The notes under the pieces are model-generated. The model was not told where the DNA came from. It worked only from the letters and a program-made list of their open reading frames with translations, and did no database searches. From Apostichopus californicus (taxonomy: Eukaryota; Echinodermata; Holothuroidea; Aspidochirotida; Stichopodidae), in NCBI GenBank assembly GCA_020650975.1, contig JAIPMN010000670.1:16325-80324 (forward strand): a stretch of DNA of 64,000 nt. The letters are read 5' to 3'. Within the stretch, counting starts at the first letter, position 1; every line of letters begins with the position of its first letter. Of the stretch, positions 1 to 10,731 are shown piece after piece. The translations under genes and the position numbers were made by a program.

Positions 1-105
1 ATAAATACCAAATATTAAAGTGCTGTTATCATGAAATAAAACATGCTCAAGAGCACTGTACAAAAGAACCAATACCTGGAATATAAAATTACCAAACTTA
101 AGAAA
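1..105 (-). mobile_element. LINE 3' end fragment (copy 1)
   Basis: Read on the - strand this matches positions about 2180-2275 and 17370-17450: a shared 3' end with gttcttttgtacagtgctct, then a short hairpin (TGCTC/GAGCA) and an AT-rich tail. The element continues off the left edge. Confidence 0.7.
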
Positions 106-349
106 CATTCAAAATTTATTAGGTGAAGGGATTTCTTAAATAGGTCTTCTTCTCTGAAATAGGAAAAGTAATATTAAAAGTTACCTTACTATGTTTCAAA
201 GGTGTTCCAGGAAGACAAAGTTTCAAAGGAAGTGAGTTTGATTATATGCCTATCTGAGATGGCTGTACTGCAAACTAGTTATTTGTGGTTGGTGTAAACT
301 ATGCGTGAATGTTAGAAAAAAATATTTTACCACCGATTAGCATAAGTTT

Positions 350-545
350 AATAATTCACTAATATATTCAATAATAATATATTAATAATATATATATTAT
401 AATAATAATATATATTCAATAATAATAAGTAACTTTTATTGAAGTGTTTCCTTGCAAAGATACCAAATATCCATGCTGGTTTTAGGGAACCCTGCTTGAA
501 TGAATGAATAATTACATATATATATATACATACAGGCAGGGTACC
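350..545. repeat. AT-rich simple repeats
   Basis: TAATAATATA-type and ATATATATA repeats; no gene signal is visible from 110 to about 1560 apart from a possible MITE end (cagggccggattaac) at 1294. Confidence 0.7.
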
Positions 546-1571
546 AAACATCAAAGGAATGAGTAAATATGAGTTTGAAAGTAATAACATGTTAGTGGGC
601 TTGTTTTTTTTCTCTCACTATTACAGAGGAAATCAAAGTACAAGAAAAAACATGGAAAATCAGCAAAATATTTGCATCAACCCAGTTGGGACAATTTTTT
701 CTATAATGTACTTTAATGTCCCACTTTCAAAGCACTGGTAGTGTTAGTATGAGCAGTATGAATAACATGTTTCTATCAGATAAAGGTTGGGAACTGTTTG
801 TACTGCTAGTACAAATGCTTTAAAGCATGGTATTGGAGGACAGTATACAGTGGTATTAGCACTAGAAAATTGTTTTAACTGGCTGTTTTGCATTGTGTTA
901 TACATGAGTTAGCTTACGATTCGAGGGCGCTATTTCATTTTAACAGTTCTGTGTTTGGTTGCAAATTGAATTGCCATTGAAATTGAATTGGTGGAATATA
1001 GGACAAAAAAAGGTTTAATTAACCATTACAGTGCAGGTGCAGTTGAATCACTGATATGAATGTAACACCACTCATTGTTGTAGAGGATGTATTCTAGTAG
1101 ACAGTGATGGTAACAAAGGAGGGGGTGGGGGTAGGATGGGAGCATGGTGATGATGCATTACCCCCTCACCTCCAGTACCCCCACCACCAATCCTTGTAAT
1201 TCAAAAACTGCAATTATAATGACTTAAACAAGGCCTATGCAACTGTATTTGGAGATTGTCATGAATGCCTAATTGGTCTGTTCCCCTTTGCCAGGGCCGG
1301 ATTAACCTAATGGCTTTACCGGTTAGAAACCGGTGCGCCCCAATATCTGAGGTAGACTTAGGCACCCCAAGCTTGAGGTACCAATTTGCTCTTGGTCGCC
1401 AAAGATGGGTTTCATCAGAGGCACAAATGTGGCCCTGAGCCCGTAACAATTTATGCTCCAGTCCACCCCTGCCTTTTGCCTTTACAAACCTTCCATTTTG
1501 GCGGCCCTCCCCCCCTCCCCCCAGTGTTTTGATGCTGTAACTGTCAATACAATCTTTCTGGTTGGGTGTAG

Positions 1572-1776
1572 ATTTGATGCTGTCGGTGATGAGGCAGGCA
1601 TCACCATGATTCGGCCAGCTGAGAAGTTACAAATCGTCAGGCAGCCATCAAAGAGGAGAAGAGGCCATCTGCTACAAAAGAGAGGTGTGCGGATGAAGGT
1701 ACCGATGGAATTCAATACCCAAACAATGACGGGAAAGAGCATGACATTACTAGGTGACAGAGGACCTTACTGGAAG
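1572..1776 (+). CDS. Unrecognised gene, candidate exon A
   Basis: 205 bases, acceptor gggtgtag|ATTT, donor TGGAAG|gtaaaa, leaving in phase 0. The peptide is basic in its middle (SKRRRGHLLQKRGVRMK) and ends LLGDRGPYWK. No family recognised. Confidence 0.45.
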
Positions 1777-4019
1777 GTAAAAAAACATTGTTTTTCTCCA
1801 CTCCCCCCCCCCACCCTCCTCTTTTCGGAGTTTGAAGTTCTTTTTAAGCTTGAATTATGGGCATGTTTCCCAAAGTCATCTTTCTCTAGTTATTCCTCGA
1901 ACTAACAAAGTCACATATGGAGATTGTTCGTTCAGTGCAGCAGGTCCTAAACTCTGGAATTCTCTTCCTCATCACTTGAGAAATGTCACATCTATTGACA
2001 CTTTTAAGAAGCATTTGAAAACTTATCTTTTTAGGCTTGAGTATGGGCATTAATCTTATTTGTTCTTTTATTCACATTACTGTGCCCATTTTTATATTTT
2101 TATTGTGGTTTATAACCCTGTCTTATATCATTTTTTACTTTTACTGCTGTTGTAATTACTTTAAGGTTTTCTTAAGTTTGGTAATTTTATATTCCAGGTG
2201 TTGGTTCTTTTGTACAGTGCTCTTGAGCATGTTTTATTTCATGATAACAGCACTTTAATATTTGGTATTTATTATTTATTTATTATTTCCCTTGTTTCTG
2301 AACTTCAAATGACTTGTTATGTTCATTTTAAACTAAAGGGACAACGTTTTCCGTTCTTCTTTCTACTGTTTCTCTACTGTTCCAGGTATCGACCGAATGG
2401 GAAGGCGCTGCAGCGCTTGTCACAGTACCAAGGATACTGGACCTTGACATAAACAAAACTAGAAACATAGCCAAAGAGTGAGTAGTTTCTCATCAACTTT
2501 ATACATTATCACCTGGATGGGAATTTTCTCTTTCAGTTTGAACGATTGTAACATGAAAATTGAAGGGTCACACACTCGTCAGAACTTTCAGGCTACAATT
2601 CAACCAGGATTGAAATTCTTAGTGATCAATTTACATGTTTATGTTCAGCACAAAACTAATAAATATTTTAGTCTTCTTTCTGATCTCATAAAGTCATCTT
2701 TCCTCCGGTATCTATGTGACACTAAGGACTGTATAGGGATCAAACAACAAAATACAGGAAACTTATTATCTGGGGCTAGTCCCAAATATTCTAACCCAAG
2801 AATGGTTGGTACCTACATCAATTTTATCCACTGGTAACTAAAATGGTTCATGTCTTATATGTAATTAGTGGCTGATAACTGAGTCAGACACAAACACCTA
2901 TGGCCATCATTGTTGGCCATAGGTCATGTTGTTGATTGTTGTTGATTTTGTCATGTTGTTGTTGATTTTGTCATGTTGTTGATCTGTCTACGAGAAATGT
3001 CAGTATTCTAGCCTTCATTGTAGTCTATCTTTTATGCACGTCTTGTTTTATCTAAAAAAATATATTTTCAGTATGAGGTAGCTCGGTTAAGTGAACCCTC
3101 CTTGACCGTGGATGAAAAACTGCTTATGTCAAGCCTTTTATTTTCTAGGAATGCTCAAAGAATTATGAGGCGTGCGTATAACTGTTGCAACCATTTCTGC
3201 TCCTGGGAACACCACTTTAATACCAATTTCCCAATCTAACGGAGGACAGTATTATCAAAATCTGACCACTTTCTCAAATATTGAGCAAAGTGAAGATGCC
3301 CCACTCCCCTGTCCCCCTCCTCAGCCCCCTGTCCCCCTCCCCTGCCCCCTCCCCATTCACAATCACTGCAGTACAGCCATCGTGATCAAAGGGGTTTTGA
3401 TACCAGTCATGATAAAACAGGACCATAACCTATTCATCCGATTTGCAAAACCAAAATCCACAGAAGACTCTGTTTATATAACAGTATTCACTGAACAGCA
3501 ATAGTTCTGCAGAGATCAGGAAAATCTGCTTCCTGGTGGGGTTTTGTATGTATGTATGTATTTTAGATCATCCTGCAAGCAGGAACTCCCAAAGAAGCCA
3601 TCATTGGCTTATCAAAGCCACAAGCTGACCGAAGTCAGTCTCTTACATTCATATTTAAGGTCCATGATTATGAATTGTCAATTGTCAACAACTCTGTATC
3701 CGGACGACATACATTAATCTCGGAGTGACTCTTAACTCGGGACCTTATGATTGAGAGGCACCGGCGTTAACCACTGAGCTAACACTCCTAACAGGTTTTT
3801 TAACAGGAGGTGGGGTGTGGGGGGGGGGGCAGACACTCTGCACCAAACCTTCAACCTTGTTGTCAATGCTTTCTTTACTATATTCTTCACAGTACGATAA
3901 TCCGTCTCGGAATGGGAGACATGGACACCAGTGAAGAATTCACACCAAGGAAATGTCAAAAACATACCCTGCCTCCAGTCGCGACCCTGTTTCCACCGAT
4001 CAACATTGACAAGTGAATC
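1572..4019 (+). CDS. 3' end of an unrecognised gene (four candidate exons; 5' part off the left edge)
   Basis: Four segments join with GT-AG signals and matching phases: 1572-1776, 2386-2477, 3149-3175 and 3893-4019. Together they encode about 150 residues with no stop until TGA at 4017. The third exon would be only 27 bases long. Recognisable stretches are RPAEKLQIVRQPSKRRRGHL, MTLLGDRGPYWK, GAAALVTVPRILDLDINKT, NIAKENAQRIMRRATIIRLG and the C-terminus LPPVATLFPPINIDK. An AATAAA signal at 4110-4115 fits the gene end. I do not recognise the protein and assign no function. Upstream exons would lie before position 1. The exon chain is inference from splice signals and phase; the first intron contains a LINE fragment and the last a SINE. 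Confidence 0.45.
1856..2280 (+). mobile_element. Non-LTR retrotransposon (LINE) 3' fragment with reverse transcriptase C-terminus
   Basis: The + strand reads FSAAGPKLWNSLPHHLRNV and DTFKKHLKTYLF, the typical C-terminal end of CR1/L2/RTE-type LINE ORF2 proteins, then a 3' untranslated tail shared with copies at 1-105 and 17285-17460, ending in TATT-rich repeats. It is a truncated, dead copy inside an intron of the unrecognised gene. Confidence 0.8.
2386..2477 (+). CDS. Unrecognised gene, candidate exon B
   Basis: 92 bases after a good acceptor (tactgttccag|GTA), leaving in phase 2 at AAAGA|gtgagt. It reads VSTEWEGAAALVTVPRILDL then DINKTRNIAK. Splice signals at both ends are strong, which is the best support for this gene. 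Confidence 0.5.
3149..3175 (+). CDS. Unrecognised gene, candidate 27-base microexon C
   Basis: Acceptor ttttattttctag|GAAT and donor CGTGC|gtataa give 27 bases whose phases fit both exon B and the last exon, adding ENAQRIMRRA. The sole support is phase and the pyrimidine-rich acceptor, so an alternative exon is possible. Confidence 0.3.
3538..3800 (-). mobile_element. tRNA-derived SINE
   Basis: On the - strand, from about 3795, a tRNA-like head shows an A box (TTAGCTCAGTGGTTAA) and a B-box-like GGTCCCGAGTTAAG, followed by a body and a tail of CATA-type repeats (tgtatgtatgtatgta on the + strand at 3546-3561). Flanking GGTTTT on both sides may be a short target-site duplication. Confidence 0.65.
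3893..4019 (+). CDS. Unrecognised gene, candidate terminal exon with stop
   Basis: Acceptor attcttcacag|TACG, open in one frame only, stop TGA at 4017-4019. The peptide is TIIRLGMGDMDTSEEFTP, KCQKHTLPPVATLFPPINID and a final Lys. The AATAAA 91 bases beyond the stop supports a transcript end. Confidence 0.45.
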
Positions 4020-4109
4020 TAAAATATTTAACGTGATGTGCAATATTTGTTTGGCTAATGATAATCTAATCAAGTGAAAAGTAATTTGCAAACTGCAATA
4101 TTATCAAGC

Positions 4110-4115
4110 AATAAA
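4110..4115 (+). terminator. Polyadenylation signal AATAAA
   Basis: A canonical AATAAA hexamer lies 91 bases after the stop codon of the unrecognised + strand gene. It is consistent with that gene ending here, though the hexamer is common in AT-rich DNA. Confidence 0.4.
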
Positions 4116-7004
4116 CATTTCTAATATATTCAAGGATACATATATGTATGTATTTTTTGATGAAAATAAAATAAAATATATTTATGACAACACAACACAG
4201 CTAATATTGTCATCAGTATCTTATACATTATTGGCCAACACATGCAACTATTATTAGGGGTAATGAAATGGTTTGTGGATGATAGGAGGTTGTATGGAGA
4301 ACAAAATATTCGGTGGGGCTGGGGGGGGGGGGAGGGGGTCAGGAAGGTAGGGGTGGTTTTCAAATGTAATCCACAGGTGCACATCATAATTCACATTTAA
4401 CCACTGAAAACTGAGATCCAACAGCCGTTATCAAGAATATACATAACATAATTTCATACTTAGCAAAGATGTATTTCAAGTGTTTACATTTTTCAACAGG
4501 CTTCAAACAAGAATATAATAAATTAATTGGATTAACATTTAAATTCATCAGACCAACTCATAGTTCATTCTTCACCTCTTTCCATTTCTGCTTGATTTAT
4601 TTAACTCAGTACAACACCAAACATTACCAAACTTCCTCTGCTTGCTACAAGTGACAGCCTGACTTGTACCACTTCAAAACAACAACCCAAGTCAGCAATT
4701 AAGTCATAAATAGTGTTTCTCCTTTTCGCTAAAGCTGAAAACATTTCAAATATAACCGACACAAATCAGACTATACATTTGATGATAACCTGATTATTAT
4801 GGGATACCAGTGCAAATGTCATTCTGTAAGTTTTGGTATAAGCTACCCGGTTTGAAAAGTGTGTGGGGGAGGGGGGGTGTGGGGAGGGGAGGGGAACAGG
4901 ATTATATTTCATTAACAGAAACACTCTCTGTGAGATGGATATAAAACAATTCTTACTTTCACAGAAATCATTCAACTCCTTTACTAGTCATGTGAAAGTT
5001 ACATGTTGAAAAACTTGAAAGGTTTCAGTAAAAGTGCCATTGCTTGGGTCCATGAAATCTACCTTCACATTGGCATATCCCAGAAAACCTTTCATAAGGT
5101 TACTTTATGAATGTAATGGTTTGCAACAGGTCTGAGAACCCTTTTACTGTATGACTTTAGTCACAAATTGATACTGATGTCATTTTTATTACAGAACATT
5201 AAACTTCCAGCAGTGATGGTTAGATTTCTATGATGTTACTTTGTGAGGAAATGTCCTTTGAAGATCCATTTGCAATGGACACCTGAATAGAGTAACTCTT
5301 TTTGTTGTACTAATATATATCAATATCAGAGTTCTGGTCAAAGTTAGACTTTTGCGATGTATTTTTTTTTGGTGTTTTCGGTCTATAAAACTGAGTGATA
5401 CCTAGCTAAATTGATAATACTCTAGAAACACAATTCAACAGAATGAAATAAACCACACACTAAGAGAGAGTATCATTGCACTTCAACAGATTTACTTCAA
5501 TAGATTTACTAACAAGAATGTCAGTCGACAATTGATAAATGTAATGGCATTTCAAACAGCTTAGCTTTCAATCTATTTAGTATTAGAAATATGGAAGAAA
5601 TACATTTAAAACACACACAAATGCAAATCAGAATATATTCATCGAAGATTTATGTGGTGGGTACAAACTCTTTTCTTGTAAATTCATCAGAATGATAACA
5701 ATATAACAAATTAAAAATTAGATGACACCAGGATTAGCATTATCCCATGGTTGCATTTTTATTATCTCAGCGATTCTCTGGTCAAACAGTCCGCTTATCT
5801 TAAGTTATAGGTTATCACCGTAGACCCTTAAATATGTTAGATGATTAGGTAATGGTCACCAATATTCTTATGTTGACAAACATTTTATAGCCACCCTAAA
5901 GGAAAAGGCATTTCTCCTTCAATAACACAATTTATTCTACAATTTCTAACTCTACAATGTCAGAGAATGATGAGAAGACTTCAAATCTCCAGGATCATAT
6001 ATTTGATAAATTTAATTACAAAAAAGTTTATTATTTGTGGTGATGTCCGATCCACATGTCTCAATTTAAAGGCCATAACACTATAGACCCCAAAATATGC
6101 TAGAATATGCCAAATCTTTCTTCACCAATATTGCAAATTTAACCAAGTATTTTTTCAGCCACCATTGCCAATATTTCCTTTACCAAGCATTAATTTTTCC
6201 AATTTAAGAATCAGAATCTACGGGAAATTATTTTTTGAAACAGGTGAGCAATATTTAGCGGACTATATTTTGGATACTGATGAACATAAATCTGTTCCAA
6301 AGTTCTTATCCTTTACTACTTCACACTTGGTTGAAGAATCTTGTCAAGATTCTCTGTTAATTAGACATTCGTTAGGACTGTATAAAGAGGAAAGTGAGAT
6401 CAGGTGATAAGAAGTGAACCTGTTAGTTCATTCCTGGAATAAAAAATTTCACAATACCAGCCAAAGCAGTCAGTCAGTGGGGTTATCGCTGTTTAAAGCC
6501 TGCAACCTTAGGATAATGGCAATCCCCCCTGCAACAAGCTGTTGAATATTCATAATAACAAGGGCTATTGCTATTGGTTAATTTCAGGTTGACCAATACG
6601 ATAGCCCAGACAAAAGACTTATATATATTAACATATTTGAATAATTTCATTATAAAATCTAATGGACGCCTGGATAAAGAAATATTTTTGAGGTTTCAGG
6701 TTATTTCAATTATTTCAGTCAAAAATTTCAATTAACAAATACACATTGCAACAAAGTTTGAAAGATGCTCCTCCCTGGTGACAGCCTCCTATCATGCTGC
6801 TGTTAGACTTCTCACAAAGCCATTGTGTATATGCACAAATAATTGGACCTGGGTCATCTCTTTCCAGAAATCCAGGATTCATCTCTGGGTTTATATATGA
6901 AGAACAAAGATCTGTGTTAACCCCAAAAATGACTAGAAGCATCTGTTATGACATGAATTCAACCAAGTTAGCCCCCCCCCCCCTCTCCCATACTTAAACT
7001 TAAG

Positions 7005-7480
7005 TCAAAATTTATTGATAGAGGACTTATGCAGCAATGCAAGCCCCCTTCACTATATTAAATATATAGGGGAGGAAAGTTTTGGATAATTTTAGTGCAG
7101 ATTTTAGTGCTTAGATTGGGATTTCTGTCTAATCAAGTTTGTTATGACATTAGCCAGTTATGACTTATGACTTAAGCAAAGTTATGACTTAAACCAAGTT
7201 ACCCCCTATACTGAAACTTAAGTCAAACTTTATTGACAGAGGACTTATGTTGCAATGCAAGCCCCCTTCACTGTATTTAATCTTATTTGTATATTAATGG
7301 AACATCTGTTGCAGATGGGTTTGCTAAAGCCAACACCACTTACCCTGAGGTGTTGTTGCATAAGTGGATTTAAGTTGCATATGTCTCTATGTTTAATAAA
7401 TAGGGGAGGAAATTTTTGGATAATTTTAGTGCAGATTTCAGTGCTTATATTGGGATTTCTGTCTAATCAATTTACCATCC
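7005..7480. repeat. Direct duplication; second copy carries an extra segment
   Basis: Segments 7000-7135 and 7199-7480 share long stretches (aacttaagtcaaa, gcaatgcaagcccccttcac, aggggaggaaa, ttagtgcagattt, ttgggatttctgtctaatca). The second copy holds about 115 additional bases (about 7283-7398) absent from the first. Confidence 0.7.
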
Positions 7481-8099
7481 GATCAATAATTCTGATCATC
7501 CTTTTTTTTATTGATTATTGTTCGTTGGATCAGTAACCACAAAAATATTGCAATACCTGACCATTTTTTGTTATTTTTAGCATATCTAGCACATTTGATA
7601 ATATAGGGCAATTTTATCGAGAGAAGGAAACCTAGAGTCCCTAGATTTGAAAGCCAGATATTGACAGGATTAGGATTATGAATTAAGAGAGGGGCTTTTA
7701 TCAAATAATTTAACAATCTACTTTGTACAGGGCTAAACATGACATCTGCCAACTTTAAATAAAAGTTATTGCATCTAACAAATCAATAATATATCATTCT
7801 AACATTTAAATAAAAATTAGCTGGGTAATACAGTAAAACCAGAAAGCCGAAACCGAGCAAAGTCAATGGAATAATTTAATATTTAACAATCAAAGAACTC
7901 TTCGGAAAGAAAAAAACCTTGTAACACATCAGAATAGTATATAATTTGTACCACTTATCGTTCTTCAGCACCCTGAAGGCCGAAGCATCGAATAAATTAT
8001 ATTTTTGAAAAAACAAGCTTAGAAACAAAATTGAAACAAGTAATACTGAACAGAGAAATAAATGATGCCACAGACACAACGAGTCCACAACCAGATAAC

Positions 8100-8640
8100 G
8101 TCAGCTCATGTATATTATTCACTGACAAGTAGACCCACTACTTTCATCAGGTTGGTCGGGTGCTTGTGTAGAATTTCTCTCTTATAATTGCAAAGTCAAT
8201 GTGACATGAAGGAAACGACAAAGTGTGACAACTGTAGAAAGAAACAACAGGGTCTCGTTGTCTGCAAACTGTACCAAATCACAGACTGTTAAGACAATGA
8301 AGACGACACACCATAAGTACTGATGAAATCTAAACCCCCCTTTCCCTTAATCCTCTCTTTGTCCCTCCACTGTTTATCTCCTACCTCTCCTCTTCCCCTG
8401 TTGGTTTCTTTCTTTCTTCTCTCCATCCCTTGTCTACTAATCCCCTTACATCTATCTCTTTGTGTTCACCATGCTCATTAACCTGTCTGTATTCTGTACG
8501 TGTTTTGTCCCTTCTGTAACTGTAACTTGTCATTTAGCCTCTGAAGAAGATCCTGCTAGGATCGAAACATCAGGCCAACTTACTTTTACACACAAAGTCT
8601 AAACGTAACTTAACAATCAATGAGTTTACAACTGACAAAC
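8100..8640 (+). mobile_element. Penelope-like element terminal fragment with hammerhead motif
   Basis: A long pyrimidine-rich stretch (8330-8520) leads into a hammerhead ribozyme-like fold at 8537-8576. That arrangement is known from the terminal repeats of Penelope-like retroelements. No reverse transcriptase or GIY-YIG reading frame is visible, so this is a fragment; outer borders are approximate. Confidence 0.5.
8537..8576 (+). ncRNA. Hammerhead ribozyme motif (decayed), copy 1
   Basis: Core CTGAAGA (8541-8547, consensus CUGANGA), stem II GATCCT/AGGATC with a three-base loop (8549-8563), GAAA (8564-8567), then C and ATC (8569-8571) as the cleavage triplet. Stem I pairs GCCT (8537-8540) with AGGC (8572-8575). 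Stem III is minimal, as in Penelope-type hammerheads that act as dimers; here its ACGU palindrome is ACAU. Confidence 0.6.
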
Positions 8641-10164
8641 AGAAGGTTTCTAAAAGTTCCATTCTGCTTGTTTTCAATAGTTTAGTGCTAGTTTATCTCT
8701 GATTTTGCAAAAATAGCCATATTTATCATTTGTTTGCTCTCTCTTCAGAAGATCATATTTCTAAAGAAAGTCTAAGATAAAACTAGACAACCGTATCTTA
8801 ACCCACAGGAAGAAAACCTCCTCAGACTTGTAACACTGAACAAGAACCAACTTAGACAAGTCTATTATATTAAATCAAGTCATTTCCAACATCCAAATGC
8901 AACAAAAGGAATAAAAAAAAATTAACAACACTGCAGCAGTAGAGGAAAAATTATAAATATAAGCATCTTGTATTTATGAAATACAAATTAACTGCATAGA
9001 ATGATATCTGTAATTCCAATCAAACTCATCAAAATGTATCATAAACACTTTTTTTATACATGAAGCTAATTAAAATACCTCCTCATCAACGTTACTTAAT
9101 ATATTCAAATAATGGTATTGGGATTAATTCAACTCTGTTATAATCACACACAAATATGACACATCGGAAATGCAGAAGAATGTAGCCCAACAATGAAGGT
9201 TTATGAAAACTGTTCATGAATGTTAATTAGTATGGGAGGAGGGGGGGTGGGGATGCAGGGGGGTGGAGGTAATTCTCAGCTATGATGGGCTGACAGGGAG
9301 TGTATTAATTTCGCACCGTTAAAGCAAAAGGGTTTTATTTTACATGCATTGTGTCTGATAGCCATTTGCAGTGGAGTGGCGTGCACATAATTTAAAAAGT
9401 GGGATAAGGATACAAATTCTTAATAGCCCCAAATGATTTTAAAAGGGGGCTGAACCTATAAGGAAGGGTCAGAGGGGAATGAAGGAGGGTGTATGGCCCC
9501 TGGGGTTGTTAATGCTGATACCAATGTACGGGGGTCTTTTCAGTAATTTTTTTTATTCCGTCTTCATTTGCAAATTAATAATACCAAAGATCAATATCCT
9601 GTATCTTGCCATGATGATAAAATTCATCCAATATGTGAGGTTGTGTTTAAAAAAAATCCATGAGATAGAAAAATGTATATCTTAGCCTCTAATTGTCAGC
9701 ACAACAGTTTCACAATTAACATTATTGGGATTGTATATCAGCATGCACAAATGTCTCAAGATGAGTTTCAAATGACAGAGTCAACTGTCCTCTTCTGACA
9801 TCCCTTTAACTAAGTTTATCAGATCTACCCACATACCTATAACCCCAGATTACTCCCATCCTATCAAGAACCTCCCAGTATTGTTTTTTTCTTCTTTCCA
9901 AAATAGTATAATTTGCAAATGCCTGAAATCCAACAGCAAAACAAAATGCAGTTTATGAGCGACTATAGAGCAAGTTCCTTATGGATGCACCCTGTATCTA
10001 CCCATACCTGAATAACATGATATCATACATGCATTATTTTTTGCCAAAAGTCTACCATGGTTTTTTTTAAGCTAGCCAAGTTCATTTGAAGCTACCACTG
10101 GTTATGCATGGAACCTTTCATGTTGGCTTAGAACTTATTTACCTTCCTTGGAAGCTTCCAAGTA

Positions 10165-10556
10165 TCCTTGGGAGCTTCCATGGTTCCTTTAGGATCTACC
10201 ACGGTTCCCAAGAATCTACCATGGGTACTTTAGGATCTACTAGGGTTCCTAGGAATCTACCATGGTTCCTTTAGGATCTACCACGGTTCCCTAGAATCTA
10301 TCATGGTTCCTTAAGGATCTACCACAGTTCCCAGGAATCTACCATGGTCCTTTTAGGATCGACCACGGTTCCCTGGAAACTACCATGCTTTCTTTAGGAT
10401 CTACCACGGTTCCCTGTATATCTACCATGGTTCCTTTAGGATCTACCACGGTTCCCTAGAATCTACCATGGTTCCTTAAGGATCTACCATGGTTCCCTGG
10501 AAACTACCATGCTTTCTTTAGGATCTACCACGGTTCCATGGAATCTACCATGGTTC
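10165..10556 (-). repeat. Minisatellite, about 41-base dimeric unit, overlapping the NAGS stop codon
   Basis: Alternating monomers of about 20 and 21 bases (ggatctaccacggttccct and agaatctaccatggttcctt on the + strand) repeat about nine times, with looser units back to about 10060. A three-dimer higher-order period (about 124 bases) is visible from the repeated ggaaactaccatgctttctt. The array occupies the NAGS 3' untranslated region, and its last unit supplies codons Glu-Pro-Trp and the TAG stop. Confidence 0.9.
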
Positions 10557-10731
10557 TGCGACTTCACTGTCTTCCTTGTCATAATCTTCTTGTTCCTCAG
10601 CTTCTATAAAGGAACTCTTATGGTTAACAGCCCAGTCTACGACACCGTAGGAGAGCTTAGGGTTTGATATACCGTACCAGAATACCGTCCAGGTGTGATT
10701 ACTCCAGCTGCCCTCGCAGCGTTTGAAATAC
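10545..10731 (-). CDS. NAGS: NAGS coding exon 10, C-terminus and stop
   Basis: 187 bases ending in TAG at 10545-10547. It starts YFKRCEGSWSNHTWTVFWYG (human [20 protein letters not shown]), then an acidic tail EAEEQEDYDKEDSEVAEPW not found in human NAGS. The last codons, GAA CCA TGG TAG, match the consensus of the downstream minisatellite exactly. Confidence 0.93.

Larger units (their letters stand above)
4117..10050. other. Intergenic interval between the unrecognised gene and NAGS
   Basis: The open frames here are short, AT-biased and lack splice-coherent partners or homology I can recognise. The interval holds poly-G tracts (4320, 4866, 9238), a poly-C tract (6969), the duplication at 7005-7480 and the Penelope-type fragment at 8100-8640. 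The NAGS 3' untranslated end must lie near its right side; I could not fix the cleavage site. Confidence 0.6.

Noticed and set aside
3172-3504. 110-codon frame on the + strand with a Pro/Cys-rich middle
   Set aside because: It begins at GTG with a stop close upstream, its Pro-rich part comes from a C-homopolymer tract, and it does not join the neighbouring exons in phase.
3567-3650. Possible exon (acceptor ttttag, peptide with TPKEAIIGLSKPQ) of the unrecognised gene
   Set aside because: It lies inside a tRNA-derived SINE whose head and tail are recognisable, and the candidate donor (aag|gtccat) is poor.
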